From positions 310,001 to 374,000 of the forward strand of contig OY970377.1 of the NCBI GenBank assembly GCA_963718775.1: 64,000 nucleotides of DNA, in the 5' to 3' direction. This stretch comes from VRUE01 sp963718775 (GTDB lineage Bacteria > Actinomycetota > Thermoleophilia > Solirubrobacterales > 70-9). How positions within the stretch are numbered: position 1 is the stretch's first letter; each line of letters starts with the position of its first letter. The translations under genes and the position numbers were made by a program. The notes beneath the pieces were generated by a model, which saw only the letters and a list, made by a program, of their open reading frames with translations, made no database searches and had not been told where the DNA came from. This document shows, piece by piece, positions 38,104 to 46,171 of this stretch.

Positions 38104-38352
38104 ATGACACCACGCGAACGTTTCGCCATTAATCTGCGCAAGGCGCGCCAGAAAAAAGCAATCTCGCAAGAGGAGCTTGGCTTTCGCTGCGATCTGCACC
38201 GCACCGAGATCTCGCTGCTCGAGCGCGGCGGCCGCGAGCCGCGCCTGGGCACGATCGTCAAGCTCGCCGGCTCTCTCGATACCACGCCAGAACAACTCTG
38301 CGAAGGCGTGCGCTGGCTGCCCACAAAGGGCAAATTTCAAATCAAGAAATAG
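38104..38352 (+). CDS. XRE-family helix-turn-helix regulator
   Basis: The 82-residue protein is a single lambda-repressor-like domain: FAINLRKARQKKAISQEEL (helix 1-2), FRCDLHRTEISLLERGGREP (recognition helix), LGTIVKLAGSLDTTPEQL. There is no sensor domain. Upstream DNA and the first codons are AT-richer than the surroundings, suggesting acquisition. No Shine-Dalgarno is obvious, so translation may be leaderless or the start may differ. Confidence 0.88.
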   Translation: MTPRERFAINLRKARQKKAISQEELGFRCDLHRTEISLLERGGREPRLGTIVKLAGSLDTTPEQLCEGVRWLPTKGKFQIKK

Positions 38353-38363
38353 CGACTTAGGAT

Positions 38364-38888
38364 CTAAGGGAGGAACTGTTCGAGCAGTCCCTGGGCGGGG
38401 CCGAGGAAGCTCTGCACGTTGTCGAGCAGGGATTCGGCGTTGTTGATCAGTTCGATCGCCTGGTCGAGCGGGATGCTCTTCAGCGCTTCGCGCAACGGCA
38501 CGGCAAGCAGTGGATTGAGGGCCCCGGCGTCTTCGGCATCGTCGACAGCGCGCAGGAGACCGGCACGGATCGCTCTGGCGAGCTGGGCTTCGTCGATGTC
38601 GTAACGATCGGTGAAGCGCTCGCGCGACTCGGGCGTCGCCAGGGCCCGGGCCAGAGTCTCTCGCGAGACCCCCAGCTGACAGGCGGCGCCGTCGAGGGCG
38701 GAGAGCGAGAACTGCTCGGCGATCTGCTGCAGCCCTTCCGGATTGCGCCAGGGGCGGTGCTGACAGGGGTCCTGGGTCTTCGTCGGCGCATAGGACGAGC
38801 CGCCGGCGGCCAGGTATATGCCAATCAGCACCGCCGCGGCGACGATCGCCCCGCCGACCAGCATCCGCGCCCGCATCACCGCGCTCAT
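38364..38888 (-). CDS. Membrane-anchored hypothetical protein
   Basis: The 174-residue product has one N-terminal transmembrane helix (MLVGGAIVAAAVLIGIYLAAG) and a helical extracytoplasmic part with two cysteines (DPCQHRPW, AACQLGVS). No family is recognised. Its ATG overlaps the MFS stop (ATGA), so it is co-translated with that transporter and may be its partner. It converges with the XRE gene, 11 bp apart. Confidence 0.65.
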   Translation of the reverse strand: MSAVMRARMLVGGAIVAAAVLIGIYLAAGGSSYAPTKTQDPCQHRPWRNPEGLQQIAEQFSLSALDGAACQLGVSRETLARALATPESRERFTDRYDIDEAQLARAIRAGLLRAVDDAEDAGALNPLLAVPLREALKSIPLDQAIELINNAESLLDNVQSFLGPAQGLLEQFLP

Positions 38889-40258
38889 AGGTCAACCCTC
38901 CGCGCCAGCCCGATCGGGATCAGGGCAAGCAGGCCGAGCAGGGCGGCGAGTCCGAAGGAAGGGCTGAAAGCGTGCGTGGCGCCGCGATTGAGCTGCTCCT
39001 GGAGTTCGTCGCGCAGCTCGACGACGGCGGCCCGTTCTTCGGGGTCGTCTGGCAGCGGCTCGAAGGCCGAACCGATCGTCGGCACCCTCCCCTTCTCCCC
39101 TTCGAGGCGGGTCTGAATCTGCTGCGCGAGGTCGATCTTCAGCAGGGGCGGCACCCGGGAATCGAGGATCACGGCGGTGCCGGCATCGATCGCATCGTGA
39201 CGCTGCTCGGCGATGTCGGCGGTGAAGATCGGGGTCAGCGCCAGCAGGCCGATGACGACACCGGCATGACGAGCTGAGATCGTCCAACCGCCGTGGATCG
39301 CCTGTGGCGCCCGGCCGGCGAGAGCGGTCTCGGTCAGCGCCGAGAGCACCAGGGCGAGCCCGATCCCGACCATGATCTGTGGCGGCACGGTCAGGGCCAC
39401 CTCGGCCTTGGGCAGTAGAGCCAGTCCTCCGAGACCGCCGGAGACGAGGATCGCGCCAGCCGCAGCGCGGGCCCTGGTGCTCGGTACCGCGCTGCCGAAG
39501 CGGCTCCCGACGAGGGCCGAAAGCGGCATCACGCTGACCACGATCGCGGCGCCGATCGGAGTCAGGCGCCAACCCTCGATGAGCAACAGCACGAGCAGGA
39601 AGAGGGCGGCGGCGATCGCCGCCGAGACCATCGCCAGGGCCAAGTTCGCGAGGACATGCGGGCGGCCGGTCTGTCGCAGCTCGGCAGAGAGGACTCCTGT
39701 CGCCGCCTCGTGCCTGGCGACGGCGAGGATCGGCACCGCGGCGACCAGCGCCACCGGGACCTGGATCAGGAAGATCGACTGCCAGGAGACGAGCTCGGTG
39801 AGCAGGCCCCCGAGCGCCGGGCCGAGGGCGGCGCCGGTCGCGCCGGCGGCGGCCCAGAGCGCCGTGGCACGGCGCTCAGAGCCTAGGCTGGCGGGAAGCA
39901 GCTCGAGCACCGCAGTGACCGCGGCGGCCCCGCCGAGCGCCTGGATGCAGCGGGCGGCGATCAGAGTGCTGAGCTGCTCGGACAGCCCGCAGGCAAGGCT
40001 GGCCCCGGCGAAGATGGCGAGGCCGACGGCAGCGGCACGGCCCGGCCCGACCCGGCGCGCCAGGTGGGCAGCGGGAACGGCAGCGAGCGCCATGACCAGA
40101 TTGAAGGAGATCAGGACCCAGGTGACGCCGGCGACGCTGGTGTCCAACTCGCGATAGATCTGCGGCAGCGCCAGGACGACGATCGAGGAATCGGCCAGGA
40201 CCAGTCCGACGGCGAGCGCCAGCGCGGCAACGTGCGGCCGAGGGGCCTCGCCGCTCAA
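38885..40258 (-). CDS. MFS drug-efflux-type transporter (EmrB/QacA-like)
   Basis: The 457-residue transporter has an N-terminal half with the DHA-type pattern: LADSSIVVLALPQIYRELDTS, WVLISFNLVMALAAVPAAHLARRVGPGR and CIQALGGAAAVTAVLELLP. About 12-14 helices are predicted, with one long outer loop near residues 370-430. Such proteins export drugs or metabolites using the proton gradient; the substrate is unknown. The start is TTG at 40258, overlapping the transglycosylase stop by four bases. Confidence 0.87.
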   Translation of the reverse strand: MSGEAPRPHVAALALAVGLVLADSSIVVLALPQIYRELDTSVAGVTWVLISFNLVMALAAVPAAHLARRVGPGRAAAVGLAIFAGASLACGLSEQLSTLIAARCIQALGGAAAVTAVLELLPASLGSERRATALWAAAGATGAALGPALGGLLTELVSWQSIFLIQVPVALVAAVPILAVARHEAATGVLSAELRQTGRPHVLANLALAMVSAAIAAALFLLVLLLIEGWRLTPIGAAIVVSVMPLSALVGSRFGSAVPSTRARAAAGAILVSGGLGGLALLPKAEVALTVPPQIMVGIGLALVLSALTETALAGRAPQAIHGGWTISARHAGVVIGLLALTPIFTADIAEQRHDAIDAGTAVILDSRVPPLLKIDLAQQIQTRLEGEKGRVPTIGSAFEPLPDDPEERAAVVELRDELQEQLNRGATHAFSPSFGLAALLGLLALIPIGLARRVDL

Positions 40259-40851
40259 TAGCCCAGCTCCCGCCTGTACTCGTCGCGATAAGCCCGCTGC
40301 TTGTCGAGCACCTCTTCGACGTAGGCGCGGGTTTCGGGAAAGTCGATGCCCTCGAGGCTCAGCTCGCTGCCGCCCCAGCGATCGACGTTGCCCGGCCCAG
40401 CGTTGTAGGCGGCGAGAGCGGCAACCACGTCGCCGTCGTAGCGATCGAGCAGTTCACGCAGGAGATAGGTGCCATAGCGAATGTTGATTTCCGGGTCGCC
40501 GAGGTCGCGCAGCTCGAAGGTGGTGCCGCCGCTGTGGCGCTCGATGTCCTTCGCGGCCGCCGGCGTGATCTGCATCAGGCCGCGCGCCCCGGCGCTGGAG
40601 GTGCGGTCGTCGAACTTCGACTCGGAGTAGATCACCGCGGCGATCAGCGCCGCGTCGATTTCCTTGTCACGCGATTGCTCGCGAATCACGTCCTCGTGGC
40701 GCAGGGGCAGGGTGAGCTCTTGGATCGCCTTGTCGATCGTCCCCCTCGCCAGCAGCACGCCGGCGACGATACCGGCGGTCAACGCCACGCCGCCAACGAA
40801 AAGGCGTCGCCTTCTCCGTATCTTCACCGAGCGATTTCGCGCCGCGCTCAT
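40255..40851 (-). CDS. Lytic transglycosylase, SLT type, membrane-anchored
   Basis: The 198-residue protein has a basic cytosolic start, one transmembrane helix (LFVGGVALTAGIVAGVLLA) and an SLT domain: AAVIYSESKFDDRTSS with the catalytic Glu, GARGLMQITPAAAKDI, and ALAAYNAGPGNVDRWGG. It cleaves peptidoglycan glycan strands outside the membrane. It overlaps coaE by four bases and precedes the MFS gene. Confidence 0.92.
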   Translation of the reverse strand: MSAARNRSVKIRRRRRLFVGGVALTAGIVAGVLLARGTIDKAIQELTLPLRHEDVIREQSRDKEIDAALIAAVIYSESKFDDRTSSAGARGLMQITPAAAKDIERHSGGTTFELRDLGDPEINIRYGTYLLRELLDRYDGDVVAALAAYNAGPGNVDRWGGSELSLEGIDFPETRAYVEEVLDKQRAYRDEYRRELGY

Positions 40852-41426
40852 GCCTCCAGCTTCTCGACCAGAGCGGACAACCGCCGCTCGAGATCGTCAA
40901 GAGTGCCGTCGTTCTCGATCACGTGCTCGGCGCGCGCCGCCTTCTCGTCCTGGCTGAGCTGACGCGCCTCGCGCTCGCCGACCAGAGCGTGCCCGCGCGC
41001 CTCTGCCCGCGCTCGACGCACCTCATCGGCGGTGACGACGGCCACGGTGGTGTCGAAGACGGGGGCCATCTCACCCTCGAACAACAGCGGCACCTCGACC
41101 ACGGCAAGCCTCACGTCCCCCTGCAGCGAACCCAGCCAGGAGCCGATCCGCTCACCCACCAGCGGGTGGATCTGGGCCTCCAGCCAAGCCAGCTCCTCCG
41201 GGTCAGCGAAAACGATCTCGCCAACCTTTGCCCGGTCGACCTTTCCGCCGGGCGCAACCTCGCCGCCCCAGCGCTCAGTCAACCTGCCGAGCAGCGGCTC
41301 GGAATCGAGCAGCTCGTGCACCACAGCGTCGCTGGAGATCGTCGCCGCCCCCAAGCGCTCAAATGCAGCAAGGGCCGTGGACTTCCCAGCCGCGATACCA
41401 CCGGTCAACCCGATAGTCAGCGGCAT
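40848..41426 (-). CDS. coaE: Dephospho-CoA kinase
   Basis: The 192-residue kinase catalyses the last step of coenzyme A synthesis. Motifs: IGLTGGIAAGKSTALAAFERLG (P-loop), ISSDAVVHELL, HPLVGERI, VEVPLLFEG and VTADEVRRARAEAR. The start lies 5 bp after palindromic element C, which fills the gap to rpsA; no ribosome site is evident, so translation may depend on coupling or on an unusual leader. Confidence 0.95.
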   Translation of the reverse strand: MPLTIGLTGGIAAGKSTALAAFERLGAATISSDAVVHELLDSEPLLGRLTERWGGEVAPGGKVDRAKVGEIVFADPEELAWLEAQIHPLVGERIGSWLGSLQGDVRLAVVEVPLLFEGEMAPVFDTTVAVVTADEVRRARAEARGHALVGEREARQLSQDEKAARAEHVIENDGTLDDLERRLSALVEKLEA

Positions 41427-41431
41427 CGGCG

Positions 41432-41553
41432 TGAGGCCCTGTCCCGGCAGGGGTTCCGCTTAACTTTTTCGAGAAACGTCAAATTGCTGGCGCCGCATAC
41501 GAGCACCCGCGAAAAAGTACAAGACGCTCCACCCCTACCGGGACAGGGCCTCA
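41432..41553 (-). repeat. Family-1 palindromic element C between rpsA and coaE
   Basis: Sixteen-bp perfect outer arms (41432-41447, 41538-41553) extend with a few mismatches to about 28 bp. Inside, on the minus strand, lie CTTGTACTTTTTCG and CGAAAAAGTTAAGC around a loop of about 37 bases. The rpsA stop codon TGA is the first triplet of the outer arm, and coaE begins 5 bp beyond the other arm, so the element occupies the whole intergenic space. It shares its core, not its arms, with elements A and B. Confidence 0.83.
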
Positions 41554-43056
41554 GGACTCAGGAGCTTCGTCGGCCTCAGCCGCAGGCTCGGGCTCAGCTG
41601 CCGGAGTCTCCTCGTCAGCTTGCGGCTCCTCGGCCGGGGCCTCAGCCTCCGCTGCGGGCTCCTCTGCCGCCGGAGCCTCATCAGCTTGCGGCTCCTCGGC
41701 CGGGGCCTCTGCCTCGACGGCTGGAGCCTCAGCCTCAGGCGCGTCTTCCGCGGGTGGCGAGGAGTCGGGGGGGTCGAGAACGGAGGCCTCGTCCCCGCCC
41801 GCAGGCCCCTCCGACTCCTCGGCGGGTCCCGCGGTCGACTCGTCCGAGCCCTCATCTGAAGTCTCAACTGCCCCAGCCCCGGCAGCAGCATCGATCTGCT
41901 CACCGAGGTCCCCCATCGCCATCTTGCCTTCGGCGACCTGCTTGATGCTGAGGGAAAGCCGCCGCCGCTCCTCGTCGATCTCGAGGATCTTGACGTTGAG
42001 CGAGGTGCCCGGCTCGACGACCTCGCTGGGACTCTCGACGTGATGGTCGGCAAGCTCGGAGATGTGGACCAGCCCCTCGACTCCGGGGAGGATCTCGACA
42101 AAGGCGCCGAAGGCGACGACCTTGGTGACGTTGCCCTCGAGCACGTCGCCGGGACGGTGGGCGCTGATCACGCGCTGCCATGGGTCCTCCTGGGTCTGCT
42201 TGAGGCCCAGGGAGATGCGCTGGCGGTCGCGGTCGATGTCGAGCACCTTGATCCGCACCGTGTCGCCGATCGCCACCACCTCGGAGGGATGGTTGACGTG
42301 GCTCCAGGAAAGCTCGGAGATGTGGATCAGGCCGTCGATGCCGTCGAGGTCGACGAAGGCGCCGAAGTCGACGATGTTGGAGATCTTGCCCTCGACCACC
42401 TGGCCCGGCTCGAGGCGACCGAGGATCTGCTCGCGCACCTCCTTGCGCTCTTCCTCGAGCACGGCGCGACGGGAGAGGACGACGTTGTTGCGGCTGCGGT
42501 TGAGCTCGATGACTTTGCACTCGAGCGTCTGGCCCATGAACTCGTCGAGGTTGTGAACACGGCGGATGTCGACCAGCGAGGCGGGCAGGAAGCCGCGCAC
42601 CCCGAGATCGAGGATGAGGCCGCCCTTGACCACCTCGATGACGTTGCCTTCGACCGGTTCGCCCGACTCGGCGGCGGCCTCGATGCGGCGCCATGCCTTC
42701 TCGAAGCGGGCGCGCTTCTTGGAGAGGACGAGGCGACCCTCGGAGTCTTCCTTGGTGAGGACGAGGGCATCGACCTCCTCGCCGGGCTCGACCTCGTCGG
42801 CCGGGTTGACCGACTTGCGGATCGAGAGCTCGTGCGAGGGGATGACGCCCTCGGACTTGTAGCCGATGTCGAGTAGGACCTCGTCCTTGTCGATCCGTAC
42901 GACCTTGCCCTTGACGACATCGCCCTCCTCGAAGGAGACCATCGTCGCCGCGTAGTTGGGGACGATCTTGCCGTCGATTTCGAGCAGCAGCCCGTTCGAG
43001 CCCTCGACCGGAGTGCCGGTCGGCGCAGGAGCAATCAATGTGTCGGTGGGAGACAC
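41551..43056 (-). CDS. rpsA: Ribosomal protein S1 with acidic repetitive tail
   Basis: The 501-residue protein has four S1 RNA-binding domains (GDVVKGKVVRIDKDEVLLDIGYKSEG; GNVIEVVKGGLILDLGVRGFL; GKISNIVDFGAFVDLDGIDGLIHISEL; GNVTKVVAFGAFVEILPGVEGLVHISEL), the usual actinobacterial number, helping mRNA bind the ribosome. From residue 385 it carries an unusually long Glu/Ala/Pro tail in which APAEEPQADE is repeated. Start is GTG at 43056. The tail is low-complexity but in frame and intact. Confidence 0.93.
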   Translation of the reverse strand: MSPTDTLIAPAPTGTPVEGSNGLLLEIDGKIVPNYAATMVSFEEGDVVKGKVVRIDKDEVLLDIGYKSEGVIPSHELSIRKSVNPADEVEPGEEVDALVLTKEDSEGRLVLSKKRARFEKAWRRIEAAAESGEPVEGNVIEVVKGGLILDLGVRGFLPASLVDIRRVHNLDEFMGQTLECKVIELNRSRNNVVLSRRAVLEEERKEVREQILGRLEPGQVVEGKISNIVDFGAFVDLDGIDGLIHISELSWSHVNHPSEVVAIGDTVRIKVLDIDRDRQRISLGLKQTQEDPWQRVISAHRPGDVLEGNVTKVVAFGAFVEILPGVEGLVHISELADHHVESPSEVVEPGTSLNVKILEIDEERRRLSLSIKQVAEGKMAMGDLGEQIDAAAGAGAVETSDEGSDESTAGPAEESEGPAGGDEASVLDPPDSSPPAEDAPEAEAPAVEAEAPAEEPQADEAPAAEEPAAEAEAPAEEPQADEETPAAEPEPAAEADEAPES

Positions 43057-43095
43057 GGCGCAGAACTATTGCAGACACGGATACCCTTGGCGGTC

Positions 43096-44301
43096 GTGCC
43101 TGTCAGAGCGACCAAACGCGGCGACGAACGGACTCCCCTCAACGGCAGCCGGGACGTGCTGATCTGCGGCGCCAGCTTCGCTGGACTCGCCGTGGCGCGG
43201 GAGCTGGCCGGCTCGGGCGCCGACGTCCTGATCGTCGACCGCTATGAGATCGGCGAGCGCCAGACCTCCGCCTGCGGCATCCCCACCGAGTGGATGCGGG
43301 TGCTGGGCCTGATGGACGCCGAGCGCCAGCGCTTCGACTCGCTGCTCATGCACACGCCCCACGGCGACTCGCGCTACCGGCTTCCCTTCACCTTCTCCAC
43401 CTTCGACTACCGCGAGCTCTGCGAGTTGCTCTGGCGCGACTGCGACGCGACCTTCGAGACCGCGAAGGTGAACGGGCGGGCGCGTGCCGCCAACGGCGAC
43501 GGCTCGATCGCGATCGACACCGACCGTGGCGTGATCACCGCTCCCCTCGTCGTCGACGCGCTCGGCTGGCGGCGCATGCTGGCCAGCGGCGACGGCTTCC
43601 AGCCTCCCGACGCGCCGCTCTCACGCGGACTGGAGGTCCACCCCGACGGCAGCAGCGAGGACCTCGAGATCTGGATCGACCGCCGCTACGTGCCGGCCGG
43701 CTACGGCTGGTCCTTCCCGGCCAAGGACGAGCTGCGCATCGGCGTCGGCTCCTTCGACCCGCGCTTCCACGTGCGCGAGACCACCGAGCTGCTGGCCGAG
43801 GACCTCGACGCCGACCGCGTCCGCTACCAGGGCAACTGGATCCCCCACAAGCTCCGCCCCGGCACCGAGGGCGGCATCTTCTTCGCCGGCGACTCGGCCG
43901 GACACTGCCTGCCGCTCAGCGCCGAGGGCATCCGCACCGCGCTCTACTTCGGCATCGCGCTCGGCCGCGAGCTGCGCGGCGTCGTCGACGGCTGGCAGGA
44001 CCGCGAGCAAGCCGCCGCCCGCTACGCCGAGTTCAGCGACTCGCACGAGTGGAAGTTCCGCTGGATGCTGCGCGTACAGAAGCTCGTGCCGAGGGTCCCG
44101 CCGCGCCTGCTCGGGCCGCTGGTCCGCATGTTCGGCGCCAAGCGCTTCATCGACTGGTCCTTCCGCCACTACCTGAATATCGCGCCGCCGGAGTTCGCCG
44201 CCAGGTCAGCGAACGATCAGAACGGTGCCGGCAAGCAACAGCACGACGCCGGCGATCCGCTCGGGGCTGAGCGCGACCTCGTCCAGGCCGAAAAGGCCTA
44301 G
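43096..44301 (+). CDS. FAD-dependent oxidoreductase of the geranylgeranyl-reductase type
   Basis: The product of about 401 residues begins with an FAD fold (DVLICGASFAGLAVARELAGSG) and has LIVDRYEIGERQTSACGIP, VDALGWRRML, a central antiparallel sheet and FFAGDSAGHCLPLSAEGIRTAL binding the flavin pyrophosphate. It matches geranylgeranyl reductase/halogenase-like flavoproteins; the substrate may be a polyprenyl chain. GTG 43096 is my preferred start; TTG codons at 43087 and 43069 are alternatives. The last 30 residues (from SANDQNGAG) read through the convergent YdcZ gene and look unlike protein, so the natural stop may have been lost. Confidence 0.82.
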   Translation: MPVRATKRGDERTPLNGSRDVLICGASFAGLAVARELAGSGADVLIVDRYEIGERQTSACGIPTEWMRVLGLMDAERQRFDSLLMHTPHGDSRYRLPFTFSTFDYRELCELLWRDCDATFETAKVNGRARAANGDGSIAIDTDRGVITAPLVVDALGWRRMLASGDGFQPPDAPLSRGLEVHPDGSSEDLEIWIDRRYVPAGYGWSFPAKDELRIGVGSFDPRFHVRETTELLAEDLDADRVRYQGNWIPHKLRPGTEGGIFFAGDSAGHCLPLSAEGIRTALYFGIALGRELRGVVDGWQDREQAAARYAEFSDSHEWKFRWMLRVQKLVPRVPPRLLGPLVRMFGAKRFIDWSFRHYLNIAPPEFAARSANDQNGAGKQQHDAGDPLGAERDLVQAEKA

Positions 44302-44643
44302 CCGGTCGATCACCACCGAGAAGGTGAGCTGGCCGGTGATCGTCGCCGCCGCCACTCCCCCGGCGCCGACCACCGTGACCGCGACCAGGGCATTGGCGAC
44401 GTAGACGGCGCCCAGCAGACCACCGAGCAGGTAGTACCAGCTGACGTCGAAGCTCGAGCTGAGCCCGCCCGCCTTGCCGCTGAGCACGACGATCGCGGCC
44501 AGCGCGATCGTGCCGACCAGGAAGGAGACGAGCGCCGCCGGGAGGCTGCCGGTCGCCTTGCCGAGCCCGGCGTTGATCGGCGCCTGCAGGGCGATCAGCC
44601 CGCCTGCGCCGGCGGTGAGTATGACTGCCAGGCCGCGGTCCAT
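44206..44643 (-). CDS. YdcZ-family (DUF606, EamA-like) membrane protein
   Basis: The 145-residue protein has five hydrophobic segments: GLAVILTAGAGGLIALQAPINAGLG, LVSFLVGTIALAAIVVL, YYLLGGLLGAVYVANALVAV, AAATITGQLTFSVVIDRLGL and IAGVVLLLAGTVLIV. This is the half-sized DMT transporter class DUF606/YdcZ, likely acting as a dimer; substrate unknown. It converges with the flavoprotein gene, overlapping it by 96 bp. Confidence 0.88.
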   Translation of the reverse strand: MDRGLAVILTAGAGGLIALQAPINAGLGKATGSLPAALVSFLVGTIALAAIVVLSGKAGGLSSSFDVSWYYLLGGLLGAVYVANALVAVTVVGAGGVAAATITGQLTFSVVIDRLGLFGLDEVALSPERIAGVVLLLAGTVLIVR

Positions 44644-44707
44644 CGGCTTCCCATCCTGCCAAACGGGCTGGCCGTGATCTTCGCCTCTCTAACGTGTTAC
44701 AGCACAG

Positions 44708-46111
44708 ATGCCGCCGCCAGCAGAGGGATTCGCCACCCGCTTCGTCCTCGGCCCGGCGCTGCGCACGCAGCCGGACCGACGCCTGGTGGCGCTCGTCCGC
44801 GAGGGCTACGAGACCGCCTTCGAAGAGATCGTGCGGCGCTACGGCAAGCCCCTGACACGCTACGCCGCGGCGATCGTCGGCTCGCGCGGCGAGGACGTCA
44901 CCCAGGACGCCTTCTCCAAGGCGCTGCTGGCGCTGCGCCGTGACGGCGCCGAGATAGAGCTGCGGCCCTGGCTCTTCCGGATCGTCCGCAACACGGCCCT
45001 CAACGAGCTGCGCGACCGCCCGCCGTCGCCAGAGATACTGGCCGAGGCGATCGCCGACGGCAGCAACCCGGCCGAGCAACTGGAGCGCCGCGAGGAGCTC
45101 GCCGACCTGATGCGCCGCCTGCGCTCGCTGCCCGAGCCGCAGCGAGCGGCGATCGTGATGCGCGAGCTGGAAGGGCTCAGCCACGAGGAGATCGCGGCGG
45201 CGCTCGGGCTCAGCGGCGGCGCTGCGCGCCAGGCGATCTACCGGGCGCGCCAGGCGCTGCGCGACGGGCTGGGAGTGCTGCTGCCGCTACCGGTGATCCG
45301 CCTGTTGATCGACCATGGAAGCGACGCGGCGATCGCCGGGGTGGGCGGTGGCGCGACCGCGGCGGCGGGCGGTGCCGCCGGCGCTGGCATCGCGCTCAAG
45401 GCCGGCATCGTCACCGTGGTCCTTGCCGGCTCGGTCGGGACCGGGATAGCGCTGCACGAGAACAGAGGGCACACGGATGCCGATGCAACAGCAGCAACGA
45501 CGGCCGAGGAGCCGGCCGCTCAGGCTGCGGCGCCTCTCCCCACGACCCCTGGCGCCACCACCACCCTCAGCGACGATTCAGGCGGCGGCGAGGACCACGG
45601 CGGCAATGGCGAGTCAGGGCACGGCGGAGGCGCCTCCAACTCTGGTCCTGGCAGCGAAGACGATGACGGCGTCGAGCCCAGCCAGAGCCTCGCATCCGAC
45701 GACAGCGGCCGTGGCCCGTCCTCGGGGTCGGGGCGTCATCACGAAGTGGACGACTCTCAAGAGCACGGACACGGAGGACGAGGCGGGCCAGGACCTGGTG
45801 ACCGCGAAGACCACAGCGGGCGTGGCCCAGATGGCGATTCGCACTCCGGCCATGGATCCGGCGGAGGACGCCACTCCGGTAGCGGAAGGGGCGCTGGCAG
45901 CGGTGGCTCCAGCGGGCCTGGCAGCGGCAGCGGGCGCTCTGATGATGACTTCGTCATCGAGCAACCGCCGCCTCCAGAAGAAAGCGCTGTGGAAGACGAG
46001 GAGGACCGCTCTGGATCGAGCTCGGGATCCGGCTCCGGTTCGGGATCCGGATCAGGCTCTAGCGGCCCCGGCGACGATCGCGGCCGCGGCAGCGACGACG
46101 GAATCTCGTGA
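44708..46111 (+). CDS. ECF RNA polymerase sigma factor fused to a membrane helix and an extracytoplasmic low-complexity tail
   Basis: Residues 20-95 are sigma region 2 (ALVREGYETAFEEIVRRYGKPL, EDVTQDAFSKALLAL, RPWLFRIVRNTALNEL) and 130-190 region 4 (LPEPQRAAIVMRELEGLSHEEIAAALGLS). A hydrophobic Gly/Ala segment around 205-250 (GIALKAGIVTVVLAGSVGTG) is a probable transmembrane helix, followed by about 220 residues of Ser/Gly/Asp/His-rich sequence. No separate anti-sigma gene is adjacent, so the fused membrane part may itself restrain or sense. The secreted protein downstream has a matching His/Asp/Gly-rich stretch. Confidence 0.87.
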   Translation: MPPPAEGFATRFVLGPALRTQPDRRLVALVREGYETAFEEIVRRYGKPLTRYAAAIVGSRGEDVTQDAFSKALLALRRDGAEIELRPWLFRIVRNTALNELRDRPPSPEILAEAIADGSNPAEQLERREELADLMRRLRSLPEPQRAAIVMRELEGLSHEEIAAALGLSGGAARQAIYRARQALRDGLGVLLPLPVIRLLIDHGSDAAIAGVGGGATAAAGGAAGAGIALKAGIVTVVLAGSVGTGIALHENRGHTDADATAATTAEEPAAQAAAPLPTTPGATTTLSDDSGGGEDHGGNGESGHGGGASNSGPGSEDDDGVEPSQSLASDDSGRGPSSGSGRHHEVDDSQEHGHGGRGGPGPGDREDHSGRGPDGDSHSGHGSGGGRHSGSGRGAGSGGSSGPGSGSGRSDDDFVIEQPPPPEESAVEDEEDRSGSSSGSGSGSGSGSGSSGPGDDRGRGSDDGIS

Positions 46112-46127
46112 TCTTCTCCGCCCCGCC

Positions 46128-46160
46128 GGGTTGAGGAGAGGAAGTCTCTTCTCTCAACCC
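46128..46160. terminator. Hairpin between the sigma-factor gene and the secreted-protein gene
   Basis: GGGTTGAG (46128-46135) pairs with CTCAACCC (46153-46160), extended by imperfect gag/ctc pairing, giving a strong hairpin 16 bp after the sigma stop. It lies immediately before the AAGGAGGAAG ribosome site of the next gene and lacks a long T-run, so it may attenuate or protect mRNA instead of ending transcription. Confidence 0.5.
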
Positions 46161-46171
46161 AAGGAGGAAGC

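Noticed and set aside
45540..46110. Repetitive DNA in the sigma-factor tail as a possible CRISPR or tandem-repeat array
   Set aside because: There are no regular repeat-spacer units; it is Ser/Gly/Asp coding low complexity in one open frame.
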